Of a stretch of DNA of 64,000 nt, positions 27,183 to 35,823 are shown piece after piece (the stretch's first letter is position 1; each line of letters opens with the position of its first letter). The DNA comes from Geminocystis sp. NIES-3708. GTDB taxonomy: Bacteria > Cyanobacteriota > Cyanobacteriia > Cyanobacteriales > Cyanobacteriaceae. The notes below the pieces were generated by a model. The model searched no databases and was not told the DNA's origin. It worked only from the letters and a program-made list of their open reading frames with translations. A program made the translations under genes and the position numbers. The stretch covers positions 3,719,656 to 3,783,655 of the forward strand of contig NZ_AP014815.1 in NCBI RefSeq assembly GCF_001548095.1, given 5' to 3'.

Positions 27183-27197
27183 TTCCGAAGGGTTTAC

Positions 27198-27286
27198 AAC
27201 GATTGAACTCCTCACAAAATCGAACTCCCCCCACAAAATGCGATCGCATCTCCCCATCACAAAAATTGCACTTCACCTACAAAATA
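27198..27286. repeat. GATCGAACTCC tandem repeat, locus 5
   Basis: Four to five units, including GATTGAACTCCTC, AAAATCGAACTCCCCCC and a variant carrying the HIP1 octamer GCGATCGC (about 27240). It ends at the stop codon of the next pentapeptide gene. Confidence 0.72.
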
Positions 27287-28052
27287 CTACTCTTCAGGGA
27301 TTTCTATTTTGGTATTTTCATCAGTAATAATTCCTTCTAAATTGGCATTGGTTAAATCTGCCCCTGATAAATCTGCATTACTCAAATTAGCACCTGATAA
27401 ATTTGCATTACTTAAATCTGCATCACTTAAATTAATATCACTGAAATTGACACCAGTTAAATTTTGGCTACAGAGGCTAGACTCTTCATCAATATAATGT
27501 TCGAAAAAATATTCAAATTTTTCATCCCCAAAAGCATTACGATAACAATTTAATAAATCTGATAAAACGCATGGAGGTTCATCACCCCAATCAGTTTCAA
27601 CAATACATCTATATAGATGATAGAAAAACTCATTTATATCAACATTCGTTGGAAAATTGTGTAATGGTAAATAATTTTTAATTAAATACTCTACTAAAGC
27701 AACTACTTCGTATTCAATCTCACGACCATCTATTATCTCCAAGCCCAAAAAAAATCCAGATACTTTATCTCCTAGTATTAAAACTACTGTTTCCAAAAAG
27801 TCAAACTCTTGTTCTAGAAATGTGTAATTCCTGCTAAGAATACGAGATAAAAAATTACCACCTCCTCCCTGAGAGTCGTAATCTGCAAATGATGCAAGAT
27901 AAGCATAAGGAATAGCATATTCTATGTGATAATCATAACCAAATTCAACATCAGAATAGTTCGTATATTCTCCATTACAGCGTATCCACAGAGGCTTTAA
28001 ATAATCTTCTACTAATGAAAATTCGATCGCTTCTCCCTTTATTTCAAATTCG
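27287..28052 (-). pseudogene. C-terminal part of an IS1-split gene with pentapeptide tail
   Basis: An apparent frame of 256 codons begins at an ATG lying inside the IS1 end, so that start is artificial. The real protein continues from the fragment at 28855-28978. Residues up to about 190 are an unrecognised, acidic, aromatic-rich domain (YAYLASFADYDSQGGGGNFL, FYHLYRCIVETDWGDEPP). The last 60 residues are pentapeptide repeats (NLTGVNFSDINLSDADL, ANLSGANLSNADLSGADL) ending ITDENTKIEIPEE, the same tail as the gene at 23941. Rebuilt length is 293 residues with no other lesion. Function unknown. Confidence 0.85.
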
Positions 28053-28854
28053 GGCATTGGTGATTTTAGGTATGAAGAAGACTAAAAGTAGGTCTCCCTA
28101 AAGGACGAAAAGGAATTGGTATATCTTTAAATTTGAGATAGTGAATCAATAGTGAAACAGAATACTTTAAAATCTCCATGGATTTTGAATAACATAAAGT
28201 TTTTCGATGTACTCTAGCAAGATAATGTCTTAATCTCGTATTTTTCTCCCTCCACTCTGGTCATGTATGTTTTACAGATGATTTGGTCGCCCTCAGGAAT
28301 AAAGTTTCCATAGACTTTCCACCCTTCTGTTACATAAAAATAACAATGCCATTTTTTTACTTGCTCCCACAACGGTCTAAATGTTTTTGCACTTCTATCC
28401 CCTATGACCTATTCCAATATACCCTCGTGAAAATGATCTACCGCTGTCCATCGCCAGATTGGTTTTTTTTTGAGCCGACAAAGGTTTGCAATTCATCTAA
28501 TTCTCCAACTTCTGGTCGCGTTTCTGGATGATAGCTCTGTGGCAAAATTTGACCCACTGCTTTAACCCAAGAGATGATCGTTGTATGATGCACCTGTTTA
28601 ATCCTCCCAATAGCTCGAAAACCCATACCATTGACGTACATTTTTAAGCATTCTTTTCTGAGATCATCACTATAACCTTTACCACTGAGTTGTTCTGGAG
28701 CTATAAATTGTCCGCGACAATGAACACAAATATGATTTTGTTTTCCTTTTTTTATGCCATTTTTATTGATATTCTTGGAGCCACATTCTGGACATTTCAT
28801 GTTTTTTTACTTCACTTTTTTCCTCTTTCTATCATACCCTCATTCACCAACGCC
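28053..28854 (-). mobile_element. IS1-family insertion sequence (degenerate)
   Basis: An 802-bp element with 23-bp imperfect inverted ends. Both begin GGC(A/G)TTGGTGA and, after five unmatched bases, share GGTATGA. It is flanked by the 8-bp direct repeat CAAATTCG (28045-28052 and 28855-28862), the usual IS1 duplication size. Excision restores the host reading frame exactly. Its transposase gene carries inactivating changes. Confidence 0.93.
28066..28800 (-). pseudogene. IS1 transposase InsA/InsB, inactivated
   Basis: InsA-like part starts MKCPECGSKNINKNG with a C4 zinc finger (CPEC, CVHC) and a helix-turn-helix region (GMGFRAIGRIKQVHHTTI). The catalytic part continues ELDELQTFVGSKKN and then needs a -1 shift in a run of nine A to read PIWRWTAVDHFHEGILE. 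A TAG follows where Trp is usual, then VIGDRSAKTFRPLW and MTRVEG. A further extra A separates the C-terminal block NTRLRHYLARVHRKTLCYSK. The first shift could be programmed; the stop and second shift mark decay. Confidence 0.88.
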
Positions 28855-28978
28855 CAAATTCGTTGTTAACTAAATAAATGGCTACTTCTTCATGTAATTT
28901 GATAGCTTCTTCATCACTGAGAGAATTTAAGTCTATTTCACCATTGAAAAGTTGATTAACCGAAATTTCCTGAGTCAT
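28855..28978 (-). pseudogene. N-terminal part of the IS1-split gene
   Basis: The original start is ATG 28978, preceded by AAAGGAG at good spacing. It encodes MTQEISVNQLFNGEID, then LSDEEAIKLHEEVAIYLVNN up to the 8-bp target duplication. The duplication is read C-GAA-TTT-G in the same frame on both sides, so codons 40-41 (Glu-Phe) join straight to the fragment at 27287-28052. Confidence 0.88.
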
Positions 28979-29035
28979 TTTAGTCTCCTTTGATATTTGG
29001 ATGATTAATAAAGTTTTATAAACTAAAAAACAGGA

Positions 29036-29052
29036 AGGGGTTGAGTACCCCT
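29036..29052 (-). terminator. Terminator of the VWA fusion gene
   Basis: The same AGGGG/CCCCT hairpin and flanks as at 26484, about 16 bp past the stop codon. It was evidently copied together with the EVE-like domain. Confidence 0.6.
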
Positions 29053-29067
29053 AATTTCCCGATATGA

Positions 29068-30732
29068 TTAAATTGAATTAAACTTGTTTTCTAACTCTTG
29101 AATTAGTAATTCCGCATTCTCATTATTCGTAATACGCGAAAAAGCAGATAGTGGATAATGTATATTAAATTTACTCAGAATATCAGTACCTTTAATTCCA
29201 TCTTCGATATTATCCACTACACATTGCCACTCCAAATCTAATCGATAGAGATGTGTACCATTTTTAACATCTTCCACTGAACCTTCCTCAATTTTTCTAT
29301 AGGTAGTGTCTTTTGTGACAATTCCCCAACCTAACGCACCATATTCATTAGCGTAAGCAATAATTTTATCCCCTTTAAAATAGGTCGCATTTCTATCTTC
29401 TGGATTAATACAACTTAAAACATTATTAGTTTTGACGTATTGCCACCAATCTTGCTCATTAAAACCAATATTATGCCAATATATGTTATCAGAAATCGAT
29501 AACAAACGATTACGGCGTTGGTTATAATTTTGATATTGAGCTTTTTTGCGCATACTTTTCTGATTTCCCCCCTCTAAATCCTGCAATAAATCATCAACTT
29601 GTTCCATTTCTTCAGACATACTATGACAAGCAGGTGCAGACATTATCTCTTGTTTTACCTGTTCTAAACGTTTTGTTGCACCAGTAATATCACCTTCATC
29701 AAGGTTTCTGACTACCTCTTCTTTTGCCCGTGAAATATTTAATCTTAAAACTTTAGCATTAACCTCCTCATTCTCTGGATAAGTTGCCAATTCGGCACTG
29801 GTAACAACGAGTAACTGTAGTTGAGCATGAGATATTTTTCTTGATTTTGTTTCCATGTCGTCATAGGCTAAACGAAAATCTGCCAGTGTCATGGGCTGTA
29901 TCATGGCTGGTATTTTTAACCGTAATACTAAATCAAAGGAGTTTCCTGTGATAAGATTCGGTAGTTTATAGTTACCGTATTGTGTCTTATCTAAATCGTT
30001 GAACACATCCACTAATCGTACTTCTGCTAAGGTTTTAATACCGATACTGACTTTTTGCCCAACGGTTGCGATAATGCCTTGTAACTCATTCTCAAAAATA
30101 TTAGGTAACTGTTCAGCATCTTGAATATAATAGTAATTACCGTCACCGCTAAGGGCGATACCCTGCATCAAATCTTCATTGAAGTCGTCTCCAATACCCA
30201 TAGTCGTAGTACTAACACCGTGTTTACTTAAACCATTAACATTCGTAGCGATCGCATCTGGATTAGTTTCTCCTACATTAGCCAAACCATCGGATAAGAG
30301 GATAACACGATTTAACCGCTCAACTTCATTGAATTTACTAACTTGAGTTGCACCTTCTAGCCAACCATCATATAAAGCCGTCATACTTCGTGCCGTGATG
30401 GACTTAATTTTATTGAGTATATATTCCTTATTATTAGCTAAAGTACTAGGCACTATTACTTCTATTTGATCATCATAAATTGTAACACTAATTCTATCTG
30501 TTGATAAAAGTTGATTGACTGCAAAACAAGCAGCTTTTCGAGCATATTCTATTTTTTTACCTTCCATTGAACCTGATCTATCTATAACTAAACCTAAATT
30601 TAAAGGTAATCTTTGTTTCCTACTTTTAATTTCTGGAACGGTAATTCTGACGATTAAATCTAATTCCGTGATAGCGTCAGATGCAACAGCATTTTTGATA
30701 GGAATAAAAGTGATTTGCGGTTGTATAGTCAT
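29068..30732 (-). CDS. VWA-domain protein fused to a PUA/EVE-like domain
   Basis: A 554-residue protein. Residues about 45-225 form a von Willebrand A domain with a complete MIDAS motif (D51-R-S-G-S55), ARSMTALYDGW supplying the conserved Thr, and LLSDGLANVG supplying the Asp. A beta-rich part and a helical region end near residue 409 (KAQYQNYNQRRNR), where related VWA proteins usually stop. From residue 410 the sequence becomes nearly identical to the EVE-like protein at 26516, and the matching DNA continues through the stop and terminator. This indicates a recent recombinational fusion. It overlaps the MerR-like gene upstream by 4 bp (ATGA). The role is unknown; VWA proteins usually mediate metal-dependent protein contacts. 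Confidence 0.85.
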   Translation of the reverse strand: MTIQPQITFIPIKNAVASDAITELDLIVRITVPEIKSRKQRLPLNLGLVIDRSGSMEGKKIEYARKAACFAVNQLLSTDRISVTIYDDQIEVIVPSTLANNKEYILNKIKSITARSMTALYDGWLEGATQVSKFNEVERLNRVILLSDGLANVGETNPDAIATNVNGLSKHGVSTTTMGIGDDFNEDLMQGIALSGDGNYYYIQDAEQLPNIFENELQGIIATVGQKVSIGIKTLAEVRLVDVFNDLDKTQYGNYKLPNLITGNSFDLVLRLKIPAMIQPMTLADFRLAYDDMETKSRKISHAQLQLLVVTSAELATYPENEEVNAKVLRLNISRAKEEVVRNLDEGDITGATKRLEQVKQEIMSAPACHSMSEEMEQVDDLLQDLEGGNQKSMRKKAQYQNYNQRRNRLLSISDNIYWHNIGFNEQDWWQYVKTNNVLSCINPEDRNATYFKGDKIIAYANEYGALGWGIVTKDTTYRKIEEGSVEDVKNGTHLYRLDLEWQCVVDNIEDGIKGTDILSKFNIHYPLSAFSRITNNENAELLIQELENKFNSI

Positions 30733-31460
30733 GATTTTTTCCTTGCTAAAAATTGGATTAATGTTTCGATTAAATATTGATTTAAAGACTCTTGTTCTTT
30801 GATACTATTAGGATAAATAAAATCATCTCGAATATGTATTTCTAAACCATCTAAAACTTGTAAATGATTCCATTGATTGACTTTAGATGAAGATGATTGG
30901 AGTTGACTAAATTGCGGTTGATTATTAATACCCTCTAAATTTGTGTTTAAATCAATAGCATTTTGACTTTTTTTTGAATCATTAATATTAAAGTTTTTTT
31001 GTTCATTAATACTAAGATTTTTTTGCTTACCTTTTTTGAGATTAGCCAAATATTCCAACGCTGAATTATGAGAATTAGAATTTTCCGTTAGATTAGGATG
31101 TGCTGTCGTCAGACGAATTTGAATACCGCCAGTTAATAAACTCTTTAATTCTTCATTAGTTTTACTGGTTAATAAATCATTAATTGCCGCCGCACCGATA
31201 CCATCACTTAATAAACGTCTTACCAGAAGTAATTGGAGAAGATGACGATAACAATAAAAAGCATAACGATTTTTACGGATAGCCTCATCCATCAATCTTT
31301 GACTTGTATAATGCCGAACAAGACGAGGATTAATTTCTTCTTTAACTTTAGTATTACCTTTTATTTCAGGCAAATAATGGGGTAATAATTGATTAGCTAC
31401 CTCCACAAAATCTTCAATTAACCATTCATGATGGCTGTTTTCTAGTTCTTCTAATTTCAT
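30729..31460 (-). CDS. MerR-like helix-turn-helix protein, partner of the VWA gene
   Basis: 243 residues. The segment at about 44-88 (NPRLVRHYTSQRLMDEAIRK, then YCYRHLLQLLLVRRLLSDGI) resembles a MerR-type winged helix: an R-HYT turn, an arginine/tyrosine wing and a second helix pair ending in SDG. Residues about 130-190 are an Asn/Ser/Gln-rich linker. The C-terminal 55 residues (LQVLDGLEIHIRDDF, YLIETLIQFLARKKS) form a further small domain. The stop overlaps the VWA start (ATGA), so the two are translationally coupled and probably act together. The MerR call is by pattern only. Confidence 0.68.
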   Translation of the reverse strand: MKLEELENSHHEWLIEDFVEVANQLLPHYLPEIKGNTKVKEEINPRLVRHYTSQRLMDEAIRKNRYAFYCYRHLLQLLLVRRLLSDGIGAAAINDLLTSKTNEELKSLLTGGIQIRLTTAHPNLTENSNSHNSALEYLANLKKGKQKNLSINEQKNFNINDSKKSQNAIDLNTNLEGINNQPQFSQLQSSSSKVNQWNHLQVLDGLEIHIRDDFIYPNSIKEQESLNQYLIETLIQFLARKKS

Positions 31461-31748
31461 ATTTTTACTATAACGAAAACAATGTAAAGTGTCAATGACT
31501 TTTTAAATTGATAATTATTGCTTTTAATTTAGATCTTGCATCATTACATTTATATAGATACAAAAAGAGAAAATCAATTTTTATGTAGTTAAGGTCAATT
31601 TTTTCTACTATTAACTATTGCATATTGACCATTCCTTACCTTAACCGACAATTTATATCTCAGTTGTAAGATCTCAGTCTAACTTATCCTCACTGACAAT
31701 CATATGTCGAACTTAGGTATTATCCATTACCCATTGCCGATAAAATGA
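31461..31748. other. Intergenic region upstream of rnpB
   Basis: About 290 bp, AT-rich, between the MerR-like gene start (minus) and RNase P RNA (plus). No gene, tRNA or strong hairpin was seen. It marks the right border of the accessory island. Confidence 0.5.
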
Positions 31749-31754
31749 TATATT
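31749..31754 (+). promoter_or_regulatory. Candidate -10 box of rnpB
   Basis: TATATT lies 6 nt before the inferred 5' end of RNase P RNA, the right spacing for a sigma-70 -10 hexamer. No clear -35 was found. Confidence 0.4.
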
Positions 31755-31760
31755 GGACAA

Positions 31761-32141
31761 AGAGAGTAAGAGAGGTAGTTGCAAATTAAATTTTCCCTAA
31801 AAGGTCTGTTTAGTTTGAGGAAAGTCCGGGCTCCCGAAAGATCAGACTTGCTGGGTAACGCCCAGTGCGCGCGAGCGTGAGGATAGTGCCACAGAAAAAT
31901 ACCGCCGAATTATTCGGTAAGGGTGCAAAGGTGATGGTAAGAGCTCACCAGCAATATCGAGAGGTATTGGCTCGGTAAACCCCGGTGGGGAGCAAGGTCG
32001 GAGGAATTACGGTTGATCTTTTTCCGATTCCGATTTCGGTGTACCGCTTGAGGTGATTAGTAATAATCATCCCAGATAGATAACTACCCCTTAGATTCTA
32101 TGAATTTTGAGGAACAGAACCCGGCTTACTCCTTACTCTCA
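31761..32141 (+). ncRNA. rnpB: RNase P RNA
   Basis: The catalytic RNA of RNase P, which removes 5' leaders from tRNA precursors. Conserved bacterial type A blocks are in order: GAGGAAAGTCCGGGCTCC near 31817, ACAGAAAAATACCGCC near 31892, GGGTGCAAAGGTGATGGTAA near 31921, GGTAAACCCCGG near 31974, and AGATAGATAACTACCCC with ACAGAACCCGGCTTAC at the 3' end. The 5' end (AGAGAGTAAG) pairs with the 3' end (CTTACTCTC), which sets the limits to within a few bases. A run of T follows directly as terminator. Confidence 0.96.
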
Positions 32142-32178
32142 TTTTTTTATTTATATAATTTATTATTTTCAATTTATC

Positions 32179-33291
32179 ATGGCTGAATCATATTTATTAG
32201 AAAAATTAGCCTCTGTAGAAACAACTTTTACGGAATTAACTAGGCGTTTAGGAGATCCTGATATTGCTACGAATCCCGACGAACTCCAAAAAATTGCTAA
32301 AATGCGTTCTTCTTTAGAAGAAACAGTTATTACTTATCAGGAATGGCAAAAAGCCCAAGAAGACTTAAAAGATACTCAAGAAATTTATAAAGAATCTAAT
32401 GCTGATCCTGAAATGAAAGAATTAGCAGGAATGGAAATTGAGGAATTAAAAATACAAATAGAAGATTTAGAAAAAAAACTCAAACTTTTACTATTACCTA
32501 AAGATCCTAATGATGATAAAAATATTATGTTAGAAATCCGAGCTGGTACTGGTGGTGATGAAGCAAGTATTTGGGCTGGGGATTTAGTGCGTATGTATTC
32601 TCGTTATGCCGAAATTTTGAATTGGAATGTCAAACTTTTAAGTGAATCTCCTGCGGAAATGGGAGGCTTTAAAGAGGCAATTTTAGAAATTACAGGAGAT
32701 AGCGTTTATAGTAAACTCAAGTTTGAAGCAGGAGTCCATCGAGTACAAAGAGTACCTTTGACAGAAGCAGGAGGAAGGGTTCATACTTCTACCGCTACGG
32801 TGGCTATTATGCCCGAAGTTAATGATGTTGAGGTACACATTGATCCTAAAGATATTGAGTTAACTACCGCACGATCTGGTGGTGCTGGAGGACAAAACGT
32901 TAACAAAGTGGAAACGGCGGTGGATTTAATTCATAAACCAACGGGTATTCGAGTTTTTTGTACTGAAGAGCGCTCTCAACTTAAAAACCGTGAACGGGCA
33001 ATGCAGATTTTACGAGCAAAACTCTATGATATTAAACTCAAAGAGCAACAAGACGAAGTTAGTTCTATGCGGCGATCGCAAGTAGGTACTGGCTCAAGAT
33101 CCGAAAAAATACGCACTTATAACTATAAAGATAATCGAGCAACGGATCATCGATTAGGTCAAAACTTTGATTTAAACACTATTTTGGAAGGAAAAATCGA
33201 TCATGTAATACAGGCTTGTATCGCTCAAGATCAACAAGAAAGATTAGAACAAATGGCTTCTTCTCCTACCACCGCAGATGCACTTATTTAA
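32179..33291 (+). CDS. prfA: Peptide chain release factor 1
   Basis: A 370-residue class I release factor for UAA/UAG. The catalytic GGQ is in [16 protein letters not shown]. The decoding region and the N-terminal coiled domain (residues 1-100) have normal lengths. The start ATG 32179 (MAESYLLEK) is chosen because an in-frame ATG at 32107 lies inside RNase P RNA. It follows rnpB by under 40 bp. Confidence 0.96.
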   Translation: MAESYLLEKLASVETTFTELTRRLGDPDIATNPDELQKIAKMRSSLEETVITYQEWQKAQEDLKDTQEIYKESNADPEMKELAGMEIEELKIQIEDLEKKLKLLLLPKDPNDDKNIMLEIRAGTGGDEASIWAGDLVRMYSRYAEILNWNVKLLSESPAEMGGFKEAILEITGDSVYSKLKFEAGVHRVQRVPLTEAGGRVHTSTATVAIMPEVNDVEVHIDPKDIELTTARSGGAGGQNVNKVETAVDLIHKPTGIRVFCTEERSQLKNRERAMQILRAKLYDIKLKEQQDEVSSMRRSQVGTGSRSEKIRTYNYKDNRATDHRLGQNFDLNTILEGKIDHVIQACIAQDQQERLEQMASSPTTADALI

Positions 33292-33315
33292 TTGGGAATT
33301 AGGAATTAGCCATTG

Positions 33316-33729
33316 TTAATTGTCTTCTGGCATACTATCGGTAGATACTTCTTCTATATCTTGATAGAGTAAGTAAAATTCCTTCGTTTTTTCTCCACCA
33401 ATAATAATATCTTGAGATTTTAAGATTGCCTCTAAGGAAATGCGATCGCCAACTTTAGGAATAGTACCTTGAGTAACAACCCAAATAGAACCAGTTTCAT
33501 CTTTAATTTCAAAGCCCTTGCGATCAAGTAAAGGTACAATTTTTTTAACAATACCTTCAACTTTAATGGGTTGTGTTGTCTGAGCTAGATTGTGAATTTC
33601 ACTAATTTGGGTAACTTGAGGAGAAGCTAAACCTAACTTAATTAAAGAGGTACAACCAGTGATTCCCCAAAAAAAAAAGATAGTGAAAGTAAACTGAAAG
33701 ATTTTAGTGCTAATTTCATAAAAATTCAT
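33316..33729 (-). CDS. Putative small lipoprotein with OB-fold-like region
   Basis: 137 residues. A hydrophobic signal (about 8-25) ends in a lipobox, GITGC, suggesting lipidation at Cys-26. The mature part (KVEGIVKKIVPLLDRKGFEI, SIWVVTQGTIPKVGDRISLE) has the strand pattern of a small OB-fold, as in cyanobacterial tRNA_anti-like/OB proteins. Function unknown. Convergent with prfA with 24 bp between stops. Confidence 0.65.
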   Translation of the reverse strand: MNFYEISTKIFQFTFTIFFFWGITGCTSLIKLGLASPQVTQISEIHNLAQTTQPIKVEGIVKKIVPLLDRKGFEIKDETGSIWVVTQGTIPKVGDRISLEAILKSQDIIIGGEKTKEFYLLYQDIEEVSTDSMPEDN

Positions 33730-33813
33730 TAAATAAACGATATTTTCTGACTACTTGCTTTTATAATCGTTTGGAGTATCAGTCAAATTTTATTTTTAAT
33801 AATCAATAGTAAC

Positions 33814-34680
33814 ATGGTAGCTAAGATTTTAGACGGTAAAAATTTAGCCAAAAAAGTACAATCTCGTTTACAGTTGGCTATTCAAGAAAAAATTACCGAA
33901 AAAAAACGTCCTCCCGGATTAGCTGTGTTAATGGTGGGAAATAATCCAGCTAGTGCTGTTTATGTCAATAATAAAGAAAAATCCTGTCAAAAAATTGGGA
34001 TGGCATCTTTTGGGAAACATTTTCCTGAGAATATCAGCCAAGAAGAGTTAGAAACAGTTATCAGAGAATTAAATCATGATCCTAAAGTTGATGGAATTTT
34101 AGTACAATTACCTTTACCTGACCATTTTGATTCCGTCGCATTATTACTCACAATTGCACCAGAGAAAGATGCTGATGGACTTCATCCTACAAACTTAGGA
34201 AAATTGGTAAGAGGAGAAACAGGCTTAAGAAGTTGCACTCCTGCGGGAGTTATGGAAATTTTGAAAGAATATAATATCCCCATTTCTGGAAAAAAAGCCG
34301 TAGTAGTAGGTAGAAGTATTTTAGTCGGAAAACCTTTAGCTTTAATGTTACTCGAACAAAATGCTACTGTAACAATCGCTCATTCCAAAACACCTAACTT
34401 AGCACAAGTAACAAAAGAAGCAGATATATTAATTGCCGCTGTAGGCAAACCTGAAATGATTACCTCTGATATGATCAAACCGAATGCAGTCGTTATTGAT
34501 GTGGGAATTAATCGCCTAGAAACTCCTGATGGGAAAGGGCGTTTAGTAGGAGATGTTGCCTATGATGAAGTGAAAGAAATTGCCAGTTATATTACTCCCG
34601 TACCAGGAGGTGTCGGTCCTATGACAGTAGCAATGTTATTACAGAACACCTATGAAAGCTATTTAACAATTAATAATTGA
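33814..34680 (+). CDS. folD: Methylene-THF dehydrogenase/methenyl-THF cyclohydrolase
   Basis: A 288-residue bifunctional enzyme interconverting methylene-, methenyl- and formyl-THF. The catalytic lysine sits in [13 protein letters not shown]. The signature [13 protein letters not shown], the NADP-binding [17 protein letters not shown] and the C-terminal [15 protein letters not shown] are all present. Normal length. Heptamer-like TTAACAA repeats follow the stop. Confidence 0.97.
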   Translation: MVAKILDGKNLAKKVQSRLQLAIQEKITEKKRPPGLAVLMVGNNPASAVYVNNKEKSCQKIGMASFGKHFPENISQEELETVIRELNHDPKVDGILVQLPLPDHFDSVALLLTIAPEKDADGLHPTNLGKLVRGETGLRSCTPAGVMEILKEYNIPISGKKAVVVGRSILVGKPLALMLLEQNATVTIAHSKTPNLAQVTKEADILIAAVGKPEMITSDMIKPNAVVIDVGINRLETPDGKGRLVGDVAYDEVKEIASYITPVPGGVGPMTVAMLLQNTYESYLTINN

Positions 34681-34762
34681 TCATTAACAATTAACAACTT
34701 TTAATGTAAAATAGTATGTTTGGATCTAAATATAAAAAATATCTAAGGAGAAATTAGTAAGT

Positions 34763-35371
34763 ATGTCTCGATATACAGGACCTCGCTTGAGGGTAGTACG
34801 TCGTTTGGGAGATTTACCCGGCTTAACCCGTAAAAATGCTCGTCGTCAATATCCCCCCGGACAACACGGACAAAATCGTCGTAAACGTTCAGAATATGCG
34901 ATTCGTCTTGAAGAGAAACAAAAACTTCGTTATAACTACGGTGTGAGTGAAACTCAATTAGTTCGCTATGTCAAAAAAGCACGTAGAGTTACTGGATCTA
35001 CAGGTCAAGTATTATTACAATTATTAGAAATGCGTCTTGATAATACTGTTTTTCGTCTTGGCATGGCACCCACAATTCCGGGTGCTCGTCAATTGGTGAA
35101 TCATGGTCATATTATGGTTAATGATAAAGTAGTTGATATTGCTAGTTATCAGTGTCGCCCCGGTGATGTCATAAGTGTGAGAAAAAGAGATCGCTCTGTA
35201 AATATTGTCAAAAATAATTTACTCAACCCCGGTTTAGCTAATCTTCCCAGTCATTTAGAATATGATAAAGATAACCTTGTAGGTAAGGTTAATGGTATTA
35301 TTGAAAGAGAATGGGTAGCCTTAAATATTAACGAACTACTTGTAATTGAGTACTATTCTCGGAAAGCATAA
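34763..35371 (+). CDS. rpsD: 30S ribosomal protein S4
   Basis: A 202-residue S4 that nucleates 16S rRNA 5'-domain folding. It begins [20 protein letters not shown] and has the S4 RNA-binding domain ([27 protein letters not shown]). A good Shine-Dalgarno, AAGGAG, precedes the start. It stands alone, as is usual in cyanobacteria, rather than in the alpha operon. Confidence 0.98.
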   Translation: MSRYTGPRLRVVRRLGDLPGLTRKNARRQYPPGQHGQNRRKRSEYAIRLEEKQKLRYNYGVSETQLVRYVKKARRVTGSTGQVLLQLLEMRLDNTVFRLGMAPTIPGARQLVNHGHIMVNDKVVDIASYQCRPGDVISVRKRDRSVNIVKNNLLNPGLANLPSHLEYDKDNLVGKVNGIIEREWVALNINELLVIEYYSRKA

Positions 35372-35823
35372 TCGAATATTTATTCTTATTTTACAAATAT
35401 TGCTGTTTCTCGGTAATATTTTTTCCATCAAGTATCGCCGATAAATCTTCTTCCTGATTTAGAAGATAAGGAAGACAATCAGACAAGGAAATCTTTTCAT
35501 AGATTTTTTAAATAATCCTCTCTTTCATCTGTCTAACTGTCTTCCCCTTCTTTCCCCTCTTTTGGTTCATTGCCTTTTGAATTGATGACGTTGAATGAGG
35601 TTGTAAGCACAAAATATTAAAGTTTATCCATTTGAAGTCTAATTTAAACAAGAATTTTAAAAATTAAGCTCAACAAATTTTATAGAAATTCTTAAAATCA
35701 ATAACCATAAAAAAACTGTCAAGAAAACTAGATAAACAAATACAGAATTTATTTACTGATTGGATTACAATGATCGAGATCACCTAAGTTCGATATAAAC
35801 TAAAGAATTAAAGCGATAAATCT
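35372..35823. other. Intergenic region between rpsD and carB with imperfect inverted repeat
   Basis: 452 bp without a gene. GGAAGACAATCAGACA (35470-35485) pairs with the complement of TGTCTAACTGTCTTCC (35530-35545) at 14 of 16 positions across 44 nt. It could be a long-stem terminator for rpsD or an old repeat. The rest is AT-rich and presumably holds the carB promoter. Confidence 0.45.

Noticed and set aside
20448-27286. Possible CRISPR arrays at the GATCGAACTCC repeats
   Set aside because: Units are nearly contiguous and degenerate, with no uniform spacers and no cas genes nearby.
27309-27497. Plus-strand open frame of the same KSA type
   Set aside because: Antisense shadow of the pentapeptide tail of the gene at 27287.
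28053-28057. ATG at 28055-28057 as a true gene start
   Set aside because: These bases belong to the IS1 inverted repeat; the real start is at 28978.
28283-28531. Plus-strand open frame inside the IS1 element
   Set aside because: Antisense shadow of the InsB region, with no family resemblance.
32107-32178. Upstream in-frame ATG extending prfA by 24 residues
   Set aside because: The extension lies inside RNase P RNA and is not part of the release-factor family start.
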